Positions 16,590-27,000 of a stretch of DNA of 53,596 bases are shown in pieces. The stretch spans positions 1 to 53,596 of the forward strand of contig CANFQO010000015.1 in assembly GCA_947449135.1 (NCBI GenBank). Reading direction: 5' to 3'. This stretch comes from Planctomycetaceae bacterium (GTDB lineage Bacteria; Planctomycetota; Planctomycetia; Pirellulales; UBA1268). The translations under genes and the position numbers were made by a program. Under the pieces are notes generated by a model. The model was not told the origin of the DNA. It did no database searches and worked only from the letters and a program-made list of their open reading frames with translations. Position 1 is the first letter of the stretch. The number at the start of each line of letters is the position of its first letter.

Positions 16590-18246
16590 GGGCGGCGAGC
16601 GCCAAACTGTGGGGGAAGACCCGCCGCAGGATCGCTCCCTCCTGACGGTGCACGCCCGTCGCCGTGGCCGAAACGACGATGCTCTGGGCGTCGATCATCT
16701 TCCCCATCACGCCGCCGGTGCTGTTGGCCGTGCAGATGAGCAGCGGGTTCAGACCCAGCTGTTCAGCCGTCACGCGCTGCAGGCTGCCGAACATCGCGTT
16801 GCTGGAGGTGTCGGAGCCGGTGAGGGCGACGCCGAGCCAGCCGAGCAGCGCCGCGAAGAAGGGATAGAGCCAACCCGTCCGGGTGAGGGCGAGGCCGAGC
16901 GTGACGTCGGTGCCGGAATACCGCGTGACGAATGCGAGCGCCAGCATCAAGGCGATCGTCACGAGCGAGAGGGACAGCCGCCGCACGGTATCCCACCAGA
17001 TCGCCCAGGCCCGCCGCCAGGGAATGCCGAGCCACGGCACCGCAGCCAATGCTCCCATGAGAATGCCTGTCCCGGCCGCGGAGAGCCAGTTGAATCGGTA
17101 GACCGCCCGTTCGATTTCGAGCGGCTCCCGTGTCGCCGGCGGCACTTTGGCGATGCGGCCATCGAGTCTGGGCACGGGGAATTCCGGGGCAACGAGGCTT
17201 TTCGGCAGGAGCGGTCGCGCGGCCACGTCCGGCGCGGTCCGGGCCGTTGGTGCCGACGATGGCACCCGGCCTTCGAACGTGGCTTTGACCGTTGGCAGGC
17301 CCCAGCCGAAGACGGCCAGCGAGAGAAACGCCCACGGTGTCCAGGCCCAGGCGATCGCCCGCGCGGAGTCGGTGGATGCAAGCGGCACTGCCGGGGAACG
17401 AGACGGGCTCGATAGTCCGTGCTGCCAGCATTCCCGTGGCTGCCACCAGCGAAGAAACGCGGCGAGCGTCACGAGGCTGACAATTCCCGCCACCACGTCG
17501 ACCAGCGCCGCCCCGACATAGTTGGCCATGGCCCACTGCACCACGGCGAACGAACCACCACAGACGAGCACCGCGGGCCAGACGGCCAGAAGCCCCCGCC
17601 AGCCCGTCATGGTGGCCACCATCCAGGCCGGCACGATGAGCGAGAAGAAGGGCAGTTGCCGGCCGGCCATCTGGGAGATGGCGAACTCGTCGAGGCCGGT
17701 CACCTTGGCGAGCGTGATGATGGGCGTGCCGAGGGCACCGAAGGCGACCGGCGCCGTGTTGGCGATGAGGGCCAGACACGCCGCCTCGAGGGCGGGAAAC
17801 CCGGCGCCTGTGAGCAACGCCGCGGAGATCGCCACTGGCGCCCCGAAGCCGGCAGCCCCTTCCAGGAAAGCGCCGAATGAAAAGGCGATAAGCAGGGCTT
17901 GCATGCGGTGGTCGGCCGAGAGTCGGGTGACCGATCGCTTCATGATGTCGAGGGCCCCGGCCTCGACGGAGAGTTGGTAGAGGAACATCGCCGTCACGAT
18001 GATCCAGCCGATCGGGAAGAGACCGAACGCCGCGCCATAGAGGGCGGAGGCCAGGGCGGCGTCGGTCGGCATGCCGACGATTCCGATGGCGACGGCCAGG
18101 GCCGTGACCAGACCAGCCCCCGCAGCCGCGTGGGCCGACCAGCCCGCGAACGCCAACAGACCCAGGAGCGCCACCAATGGCAGGGTTGTTACCGCTGTGG
18201 AGAGCAGCGGTGAGCCGAGCGGATCGTAGACGTGCGACCAGACCAT
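16531..18246 (-). CDS. L-lactate permease (LctP family)
   Basis: The 571-residue protein is an LctP/GlcA-type permease that imports lactate or glycolate with protons across the cytoplasmic membrane. It is almost entirely hydrophobic helices. Family blocks include FGAFLEGAAGFGAPVAISAAL, quoted here as FGAFLEGAAGFGAPVA, then NTAPVAFGALGTPI and LTGSDTSSNAMFGSLQ. Length and order of blocks are normal, apart from a Pro/Ala-rich insert (about residues 325-400) in a loop. The start at 18246 gives MVWSHVYDPLGS, which fits the family; 18 residues upstream are unlikely. The 3' end overlaps the convergent membrane protein gene. No lactate dehydrogenase gene is next to it. Confidence 0.9.
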   Translation of the reverse strand: MVWSHVYDPLGSPLLSTAVTTLPLVALLGLLAFAGWSAHAAAGAGLVTALAVAIGIVGMPTDAALASALYGAAFGLFPIGWIIVTAMFLYQLSVEAGALDIMKRSVTRLSADHRMQALLIAFSFGAFLEGAAGFGAPVAISAALLTGAGFPALEAACLALIANTAPVAFGALGTPIITLAKVTGLDEFAISQMAGRQLPFFSLIVPAWMVATMTGWRGLLAVWPAVLVCGGSFAVVQWAMANYVGAALVDVVAGIVSLVTLAAFLRWWQPRECWQHGLSSPSRSPAVPLASTDSARAIAWAWTPWAFLSLAVFGWGLPTVKATFEGRVPSSAPTARTAPDVAARPLLPKSLVAPEFPVPRLDGRIAKVPPATREPLEIERAVYRFNWLSAAGTGILMGALAAVPWLGIPWRRAWAIWWDTVRRLSLSLVTIALMLALAFVTRYSGTDVTLGLALTRTGWLYPFFAALLGWLGVALTGSDTSSNAMFGSLQRVTAEQLGLNPLLICTANSTGGVMGKMIDAQSIVVSATATGVHRQEGAILRRVFPHSLALAALMGLLVWLQSGPLAWMVPQ

Positions 18247-18310
18247 GGGGGGTGTTCTACCACGTCGGTCGAGACGCGTTCGACATACTTCAGATCTCAA
18301 AGCACAAACC

Positions 18311-18331
18311 GCCGGGGGTCGGCGAAAGCCC
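18311..18331 (+). repeat. Possible half copy of the structured element
   Basis: These 21 bases match the 5' arm of copy C at 18 of 21 positions, including the GGGGGTCGG core. The matching 3' arm is absent because the end of the TPR gene begins at 18346. The segment also makes its own small stem, GCCGGG against CCCGGC, so it could be the terminator region of the minus-strand TPR gene instead. Confidence 0.35.
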
Positions 18332-18345
18332 GGCAGTGCTATGCA

Positions 18346-20586
18346 TCAGGGCGACGGTTGAGGGGCCGACGCGGCCCGGCTGCGGGCGGCATTGAGCTTC
18401 GACTCGAGGTCGAGCGTCTTGACGTGATCGGCCCCGAGACTCTGCCTGTAGTTCTCGTAGAGTTGGGCGTAGATTTCTGCTGCCTGAGCGTGATTGCCGC
18501 GGGCATCCGCCTGAGCGGCTGTCGCCAGAACGTATTTGATGCGGGCAGAAGCCGTGAGTGGGTTGTTCTTGCCATGGAGCCGTTCGCAGAGTTCGGCCTG
18601 TCGGCGGCGGATGGCGACGGCCTCGTCGATCCTGCCATCGCGCTGGAGAAACTCGGCCGACAGATCCTCGAGCATCAGCCGGTCGTGCTCGCGTCGCGAG
18701 CCCTGACGGATGACCGTGTCGATTGCCTCCTGGATGACACGCTGGGCGTCGGCTGTTCGGCCGGCCTCGTCGAGCACCCGGGCAAGCGCCACGGTGGAGT
18801 TGATCGCGATCGGATCGGTCTGTCCTCGGGTCTTCCGGGCCCGGGCCAGCACATCACGGACAAGCGCTTCCGCACTCTGAAAATCGCCACGCTTGGCCAG
18901 CCCCTCCGCCATGATCTGTTCGGCGCTGAGTGTGACCGGATGGTCGCTACCCAACACCTTGCGCATGGTGGCGATGACGCCGGTGCAGATCGCATCGGCC
19001 TCCGCGATCTTGCCATGCATCCGCAGCGCCGTGGCGAGATCCCCCTGGGTGGCGAGCACGGCACGATGATCGGACGGTAGCACCGCCAACTGCCGTTCGA
19101 GGCCATGGCGGCAGAACCGTTCGGCAGCATCGTAGTTGCCCTTCATGAGGTGAACGGTCGCCAGTCTGTTGTAGATGTCGCACGTCGGCTTGCGTTCAAG
19201 GGCCTTATCGGCCAACTGGAATGCCTCCGCCTCCTTTCCCATTTCGCTCATGATGTCAGCGAAGCTCCAGAGTGCCCGGTAGTTGCCGGGATCGTGATTG
19301 AGCACGTCGATCCAGAGGAATGCGGGGGACGAATACTGGCGGTTTCTCAGCTGCGTGCCGATCATCAGAGCGACGATGACCACGCCGATCGCGCCAAGTG
19401 CGTACCGCTCGGCGCTGCGGGCGCCGCCCGGCAGCCGCAGAGCGCCGCGATCAAATGCCGCAGTCACCCCCAGCACGATGGCCGCCACCACCGGCGCCAG
19501 CGGCAGATACATGCGGTGCTCGTTGACGAAGGCTTCCACGGGCAGCACGCTCGACGTGGGCGCGAGCGTCCCCAGAAACATCACACCCAGCCACGCCTCT
19601 GGCCGCCGCTGGATCGTTCCGATCACGGTCAGGATCACCATCGCCGCGATGGTCAGATAGGCCGGTAGTTGGGCCACCGTGACGGAACGCACCTCGGGCC
19701 AGCCGCTGTAGTCGAAGCAGAGGCCGACCGGCCAGATGGCGAGCCGCAGGTAGTGCAGGATCACGCCCGGCTGGGTGAGGGCGTACGTGAGCGGCGACCC
19801 CTTGGCATCGCCAAATTCCTGATATCTGCCCGCCTGCGAGGCGATGATGGCCGCGAGGAGCAGCCATGTGAGAGCCAGTGCAAGGTAATAAAAGCGCCGC
19901 CGCCAGACGTCGGATCGCCAGAGGGCCGTGGTGGCCGCTGGTGAAAATAACCAATCGTAGAGCACGATCAGCACCGGCAGCACGACGGCGTTTTCCTTGC
20001 AGGCCATGGCTGCCGCGCAGGCTGCCACGCTCCCGAACAGCCACGTCCGCGACCAGTCGGAAGCCGCCGCGCGGGCGAAGGCCGCCAGAGACAGCAGGCA
20101 AAACATGCCCGCCATCGATTCGATTCGCTGATAGATGTAGGTCACCGCCTGCGTCTGGAGCGGGTGGACGGCCCACAGCCCGGCGATCGCCAGCGCCAGT
20201 GGCACGGCGCGGCTTCCCCAGCGGTCGCGGAGCCGTGGCGAGGAAAGCGTGAACCGTACGAAATCAAAGAGCGCCAGCGACGCGATCAGATGCACCAGCA
20301 GGTTCGTGACGTGAAACCCGAAAGGCACGCGTCCCCAGAGGCTGGTATCGATGGCGAAGGAGAGATAGGGCAGCGGTCTCGCGGGTGCCTGCGGCCCGGT
20401 GAACATCGCCTCCCAGGGCGGAAAGAGCCGCTGCATGGCCGGATTGTGGTACACCTCAGTGACGTCGTCTGAAACAAAGGCTCCCTCAAATGAATTGAGA
20501 TACGCCACGCACGTCAGGACGATGATTCCAATGGCGGCAAGGCGGGGGGTGATCGCGAAGGGTAGCGACGGCGAGTCGGTGGTCAT
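18346..20586 (-). CDS. TMTC-like membrane protein with C-terminal TPR repeats
   Basis: The 746-residue protein has an N-terminal half with about ten membrane helices (residues 15-410) and a C-terminal half with TPR repeats (about 430-740). The first loop carries FVSDDVTEVYHNP, with the acidic pair seen in GT-C glycosyltransferases. HPLQTQAVTYIYQRIES and CKENAVVLPVLIVLYDWLF match the TMTC/O-mannosyltransferase-like proteins with TPRs. Its role may be protein glycosylation or a related membrane sugar transfer, but no substrate can be named. It is translationally coupled to the DUF202 gene by an ATGA overlap at 20583-20586. Confidence 0.8.
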   Translation of the reverse strand: MTTDSPSLPFAITPRLAAIGIIVLTCVAYLNSFEGAFVSDDVTEVYHNPAMQRLFPPWEAMFTGPQAPARPLPYLSFAIDTSLWGRVPFGFHVTNLLVHLIASLALFDFVRFTLSSPRLRDRWGSRAVPLALAIAGLWAVHPLQTQAVTYIYQRIESMAGMFCLLSLAAFARAAASDWSRTWLFGSVAACAAAMACKENAVVLPVLIVLYDWLFSPAATTALWRSDVWRRRFYYLALALTWLLLAAIIASQAGRYQEFGDAKGSPLTYALTQPGVILHYLRLAIWPVGLCFDYSGWPEVRSVTVAQLPAYLTIAAMVILTVIGTIQRRPEAWLGVMFLGTLAPTSSVLPVEAFVNEHRMYLPLAPVVAAIVLGVTAAFDRGALRLPGGARSAERYALGAIGVVIVALMIGTQLRNRQYSSPAFLWIDVLNHDPGNYRALWSFADIMSEMGKEAEAFQLADKALERKPTCDIYNRLATVHLMKGNYDAAERFCRHGLERQLAVLPSDHRAVLATQGDLATALRMHGKIAEADAICTGVIATMRKVLGSDHPVTLSAEQIMAEGLAKRGDFQSAEALVRDVLARARKTRGQTDPIAINSTVALARVLDEAGRTADAQRVIQEAIDTVIRQGSRREHDRLMLEDLSAEFLQRDGRIDEAVAIRRRQAELCERLHGKNNPLTASARIKYVLATAAQADARGNHAQAAEIYAQLYENYRQSLGADHVKTLDLESKLNAARSRAASAPQPSP

Positions 20587-21002
20587 GATCCAGAGATCCC
20601 GAGCATTGTCAGCAGTGCCGCGGCGCCCACCAGCACCAGTGCCCAGCCCATGTACCGGGCAATCGGAGGCCGGTCGGCATAGCGGTAATCATCACGGCTG
20701 ATCGCAGTCAGCATGTGACGGTGTTCCCACATGCCCGCGATCGTCGCGGCCATACCCAACACGATCAACGCCACTCCGAAGGCCCGCGTTTTCATGGACG
20801 AAAGATCGGCAAGCCGGCCATTGAGAGAGAGGGCAGCCTGCCCCAGCCGCTCGATCCCGAAACCGAGGCTGATCATCGCCAGACTCGTGCGGATCCAGGC
20901 CAGGAGCGTGCGGTCGGCGGCCTCGCGGTTCCGCTCGCGAGCCAGTTCATTCGAGAGGCCGGCGGCGGACGATGTGCGGTTGTCAGGGCCGTCGATGTTC
21001 AT
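20583..21002 (-). CDS. DUF202 (YidH-like) membrane protein
   Basis: The 139-residue protein has three membrane segments and the family's signature ADRTLLAWIRTSLAMISLGF at residues about 29-48. DUF202 proteins are small inner-membrane proteins of unknown function. Helix two (FGVALIVLGMAATIAGMW) and helix three (YMGWALVLVGAAALLTML) follow in the normal order. Its stop overlaps the start of the TMTC-like gene (ATGA), so the two are probably made together. The alpha-2-macroglobulin gene ends 66 bases further on the same strand and could be part of the same transcript. Confidence 0.85.
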   Translation of the reverse strand: MNIDGPDNRTSSAAGLSNELARERNREAADRTLLAWIRTSLAMISLGFGIERLGQAALSLNGRLADLSSMKTRAFGVALIVLGMAATIAGMWEHRHMLTAISRDDYRYADRPPIARYMGWALVLVGAAALLTMLGISGS

Positions 21003-21068
21003 AACGAGAGAATACCAGCCGATGCGGCCAGCCGCATCGGCCTTGCCGGCATGGCAGGCCCCCGGGAA

Positions 21069-24000
21069 CTACTTCACCTCCAGCGGAAGGCTCTCCGAGT
21101 GGGCGGAGAACTCCGGGGCGTAGCGGCTCTGGATCGTGGCGAAGCCGCTCGACGCTGTGCCACGGTGGGCCGCTCGGAGCGAATACTCGAAGACATGCGT
21201 ACCCCGCGGCAGCCGCTCGAAAAAAAACTGCGTCGCGGTGTCGCGAACGGCCACATACCAGCCCGCGCCATCCCCCCAGCGCCAGCCGGAGAGCACGTCC
21301 ACGGGCTCCGTCAGGCTTGGCCGATGGTCGCGGAGTTCGAGGAACTCGTAGTCGCGGTCGCTGGTCACCACCAGCCGCACGACCAGTTCATCTCCCACCT
21401 CGACTGCCGTGGTGCCATTCTTCGCCGTCGGCACCAGTTCCGGACCCGCCTTCGTGGCCTTCTTGATGAACAACTGCTTCTCGATGGCAAGCTCCTCGCG
21501 GCCTGCCGCCGGCACCTGTGCGATGTCGTCGAGATACTGCCAGTGGACGCCGCCGAAGGCTAGGCCCTTGTCCCGCTTGGTGACAACGACCTCACCCATC
21601 GCCGGCGTGATCTCTCGCCGCGTGAACCGCTCCTCAAAGAAGCCAGTGCCTGCTTCGACTTCCGCGGGCTGCACCTGTTCGCCGCCCACGGTCACCGTGA
21701 CCAGTTCCTGCGAGCCGAGGAGGTCATCGCCGCGGCAAAGCAACGCTCCGACTGCATCGGCCGTCGCCCGGCTACCGGGCCACTGGCTGGTCCGCTTCTG
21801 TGAGAGCAGCCAGACCTTGAGTGCCTCGACGGCATCCTTGTCGCCTGCCACCTCATCGAACGCCTCGATCATGATCGCCTGGGTGGCGATCGGGGCATAG
21901 GCCCAGCTCCACCAGCCCGGATGGGAATCCCGCCACCACATCCCCTGCCACGAGGCTTTTTCAGAGCCGGCGGAAGCGCCATCGCGTCGCGTCGCGTCGG
22001 CATCGACTGCCCGCTGCTTCAGGCTGTCGATTATTGACAGCGCCGTCGGCCTGTCGCCCGAACGAAAGAGCGCGATGGCGATCTGCCCCTGCGTGAGTCT
22101 GGCATCGAGCTTCGTCCATGACCTGCGGGCGACGTCGTAGGCCCAGCGGATCGCCTCGGCGGCTTCTCCCTGTGGCGGTGCGTCGGTTGTGAAGAAGCTC
22201 CGCGTGTAGAGGGCGGAGACGCCGATGGGAGTCAGCACAATGTCATCCTGCTTTCCGGCCCAGAGCTTTTCCGCGCGACGCTTCTCCTCGACGAGCCGGC
22301 CGTCGAGCCAGGGGATCGTCGCGAGCGCGGGCTGGATGTCGAGAGCTACGCCCGCAGCCCGGAGCCGGCCGAACCCGGCCAGGATGCCGAGCGTGACGGA
22401 GTCGCAGGTCGTCCCACCTGGAAACCAGGGCCAGCCACCGTCGCCATTCCGGAGCGACGCCAGTCGGTTCAGGGCAGCCTGCGTCTCATTGTCGGCACGG
22501 TTCGCATCGAAGAGGAGTGCGATCCGGGCCCGCGACTCCCCTTCGTCGACCGCGTCACGGACCCAGGGCGTCTCCGCCAAGAGCGTCGTGACGAGTTCCG
22601 TATTCTTGTCCAAGGGGCTCGTGAGAGCATTGGTCCCCTGCCACTGTTTGAAGACCCGAGCGATCCGCGGATCGCTCGTCGCCAGATGCCGCGCGAGGCT
22701 GTTGGCGTAGAGACGGGTGAAGAGCGTCTCGACGCTCTCGTCAGTCTGCTCCATCAGTGATGGCAGCGCGAGCACGGCATACCAGGCGGGATTCGATGTG
22801 GCCTGCACGACGAACGACTGGCTCCGGATGTCGGTGCCCGCACTCCTGACGAGCCGATCGACGGCAACCTTTCGTTCGCCGGGGCCCCGGAGCGTCACGG
22901 GCACGCTCTCTGTCACGAGCACGCGGCGCGGCAGTACGACAAGAAACGCCTCTTCGCCGTCGGCCGCCCTGCCGGCCGAGCCGGTGGCGAGATAGCGGAG
23001 CGTCTCGGTGCCGTCGGCCACCTTCACGGTGAAGACGACCGGCTTCGATTCACCGGCAGCGAGATCGAATGGCACTGTGCGCGGGCCGTCGATGAGCCCG
23101 TCACGCGAGTCATTCGTCCGCGCGTCAGCCAGGGCGAAAGTCACGGAGCCGCTCAGCCGACCGGTCGACCTGTTGCTCACCTTCACCGGAATCTGCACGA
23201 CGTCCCCTTCGCGGAGAAATCTGGGCACGACCGGCTCCACCATCAGGTCTTTTGCAGACACGCAGCTGTCGACGATCGTGCCGCTACGAAGCTTTGCATC
23301 GTGCGCGAGCCCCTTGAACTGCCAGGTGGTGAGCGTGTCAGGAAGCGTGAACTCGATCGTGAGGTTGCCGTCTTTGTCGGACATGAGCGTGGGAAGAAAG
23401 AAGGCCGTCTCGACGAGATTTTTTCGTGGCGGCGGCGGCGGGGCTGAAGCCGCTGGCGGTGCCGCAGGATCACCGGGCCCGCCTGCCTTCATGCTTTCGT
23501 CGGTGAAGTTACGGGCTAAGCGTTCGTTCTGTTGCTCCACGCCTTCAGCCTCAATTGCATCGGCAGGTGCCGCCGACATGGCCATGGGTGCCGCCGCCAT
23601 CCCTCGCATCATTCCTCGCTTCAGCATGCGTTGGCCAGGGAAGCCTCCGCCGAATCCGCCGCCGCCGACTGGCGATCCGAACGGCTCGCGGAGCACGCAA
23701 TAGGTCATCGCAGGCACCTCTGCATCGCGGCTCGTGAACTGGCCAACGAGATGGTTGAACGACACGCCGCTGTTCGTGAAGCCGAAGTTCAGCCAGCTCG
23801 ATTCGCGGCGAAAGAGCCCCATCAGGCCGTCGGTCGGCCACTGGTGTGGTGCGAGTGCGTCAAGCGACTGGTCGTAGAGTGTGGCCACCATTTCGGCGAC
23901 CGCTGGAACCGCCGGGCCTGCCAGCGGATCGGCGACGCTGGCAATCTTGGCCCGCCAGACCTCCTTCGCTCCCGGTTCGAGCCGCCGCGTGAACCGTTCC

Positions 24001-27000
24001 CAGGTGATGGCGAGCTTCTTGTTGGTCCAGGGCACGTCGACCGTCTGCGTCGCGACATGAAGCCGGCCGTCGCGGACCATCCATGCCCGCACGGTGAATC
24101 CGCCGCGGTGCTCGTCTCCGACCTTCATGCCGACCGGCCACTGCGTTCGGCCTGCAGCGGTCCAGAAGCGGTTGAGCGTTTTGCCAGCCTGCGAGATCTC
24201 GACATAGGCGCGGCCGTTTCCATAGCCGGTGCCGACGATCGCCGAAAAGTCGTTGCCCGGTTCAATCTCCTGCTGCTGCGGTTTCATCACGAACGCTCGC
24301 TTTACGCCGTAGCGTTCTGCCACGGGATCAATCACCTCGATCAGCCGCTCCGCCTTCACCGCAGGCACATCACCGGCTGCTGGAATCTCGAACACCGCCT
24401 TGTAGATACCGGCGGGGAGCTTTGCCGTGGCCACGTGTTTCCCGGTGGCCTTGTCGGTCGATACCTGTTCCGTCATCACCGCCTCGCCGACGACCCAGGT
24501 CTCGGGATCGGCGGAATCCGGCGGGAGCGGGTGCGGCACGGGGCGGACGGTCGCCCGGCCCGTCGCGCGCCTGTTGCGGATGGGCCTCGGCATGGGCCGT
24601 GGTGAAGCCTCAAAAAAGTCGCCGCGGCGGACGTCCGCCGGCTGCACGAGCTTGTTGACGGTGAGCGTGCCCGCGGCCGCGCTGGGCTGGCCGTCAAGCG
24701 TGGTGGTGGCGAGCGTGATCGCGACAGCCACCGGCTTGCCATCAGGAGCGGTGGCCTGCCAGGCCTCGGTTGAGAGCGACGCCTCGATATCGGTGTAGCC
24801 GGCGCTGACGGTCCGCTCGTCGCTTCGCGTTTCGCCGCTAGAGTCGGTGACGTCGGCGACAACACGATAGGTGAAGACCGGCAGCGACTCCTTCGGCACG
24901 CTGCGGTCGGCCTGTGCGGGGAAGGAGACCGTAAACACGCCGTTGGCATCGGTGACCGCCGTGCCTCGCGCGATTCGTTGACTGCCGCTGTCAAAGGGGA
25001 GGCCCGGGAAGAACCAGCGGCACCAGATCGGCCAGCGGGCCGATCGCTCCACCTGCCACTTCACCTTCGCGCCAGCCACCGACACGCCCGTGTAGGTCGT
25101 GGCCGTACCGGAGAGCACCACGGTGCCGCCGAGCGGCACCGACTTTTCGGGAGCCGCGAGCGTGACGAGGAATTTCGGCCGCTTGTATTCCTCGACCCGG
25201 ACTCCGGCGCCGCCCGAAAAGCCATTGGGGCCGGAGGCCTGGGCTGCAATCGACCACTGGCCCGGCAGCGACCCCGTCGGGATCGGGAAATTTCCTTGGA
25301 ATGACCCGTTGGCTGTTGTCGTGTGCCGGGCCTTTGCCACCTCACGGCCGTTTGCGTCGCGGAAGATCACCTCGATCTCCCGCTTGTCGACCGCGCCGTA
25401 TGTTCCCGTGGAAAAGTCGCTGGCACAGGCGATCCCCTTGTAGAAGACGATCTGTCCCGGTCTGTGGATGCCGCGGTCAGTGACGAGCACGATCGACGAT
25501 TGTGCATCGGGCTGCACGTTTCGCCAGAAACTGGTCGCCTCAGTGGTGGCCGCGTGCTGCGCGCCGTCGAGCACGGCGGAGGCCATCAGGACATATTCAC
25601 GTCCCTGCTCGAGAGGCAGTTCATAGCGGCCGTCCTTATCTGTCGTGGCAACGCCAGCCTTGCCGAATCGCTGCGGGTGGTTGCCCTGCTGTTCGCGGAC
25701 GAACAGTTGCACGGCCGCACCGGCTACCGGTTCACCCGATGCCAGGTCGACGACATGGCCGGCTAAGGCGCCGCGCGACTGACCGTCTGGCTGTCCGCCC
25801 ACCGCCACCTTGCCGAAGAGCTGCCTCTGCTGTTCCGACACGATCGCCAGCCGAGTCACCCAGACCATCGCCACGTGCACGGTGTTGTCGGCCTCGCCAA
25901 AGTCGGCCTTGTGACTGGCGATCACCCAGTAGGTGCCAGGCTCGAGCGACTTCGCGTCGAAGATCGTGCCCACGTCGATGTCTTCGTGTCGCTGCTGGTA
26001 GTCGTCGGTAGCGGGCAGATCGATTCGCTTCTCGCGCACGACTGGCAGGCCGAGGATCGCCTGCCGATCGGCGTCGTCCAGCCAGCCGGCATGGGGTTTT
26101 CCTGCGTTGAGCCGGCCCAACCAGTCGGCCTTTGCGATCCGCAGATGCGACGTGGCGAGATTCCGGTAGCTGACGCGGACCATCGGCCAGGGCGCGGCCC
26201 AGGATCGCTCGGTCTGGATGGAGAGGTCCTTGGCATCAATCTGCGCGACGAGGTTTTTGCAGAGCACGCCGCCCGGGCTCGAGGGGTGGGCATCGGCCCC
26301 CTTCATCGCGGTGGCGCGCGCTTCAACGAGATCGTTGTCGCCATCATCCTGCAGCAGGAGGCTGGCGAGGTGAAAGCGGGCCAGTGACGCCGTCTCGTGG
26401 TCACCCGCCCGTTCGATGAAGGCTTCCAGGGCAGTTTCCTTGCGATCAGCAAGATCGGCGGCGTCGCCACGCGAGACTGCCGCGCCGCTCGCCCACAGGA
26501 TCCGGTCGAGATCGGCGGCCAAGAGTGCCGTGCGGTCGGTATCAGCGCGATGAAACTCAAGCAGACCACGATAGAGCCTCGCGGTTTCCAGCAGCGGCGA
26601 GTCGAGGTCGGTGATCCCCGGATCGGCGTCCGGCTGCCAGGCGAGAAATTCCTCGAGCGTGCCGAGCGAGGGACCGGCGGCGTCGAGTTCGAAGGCGTCT
26701 TCCGGGGCGACCAAGCCGCGTTCGCCGGACGAGGCGAACTCGATCGCGTCGTGGATCACGACGTCCCACATGGTTGGCCTGGAGGCAGCGGGCATCGTGC
26801 CCTTCTGGAGGATCGTCGACCATTCGCCAACCGGCAGGCTCTGGAGGGTTTTTCGCTGCGGGCTGCCGGGGCCGCCAACCGCCGCTGCGAACCGCTTTCT
26901 GATCTCGCCGACGATCGTGGGCAGATCCCATTCGGCGATGGAACGAAGATCGGCGTCGTCTGCGGCACCGGCCGTCCGCTGCTGGAACCGCCAGCGGTTC

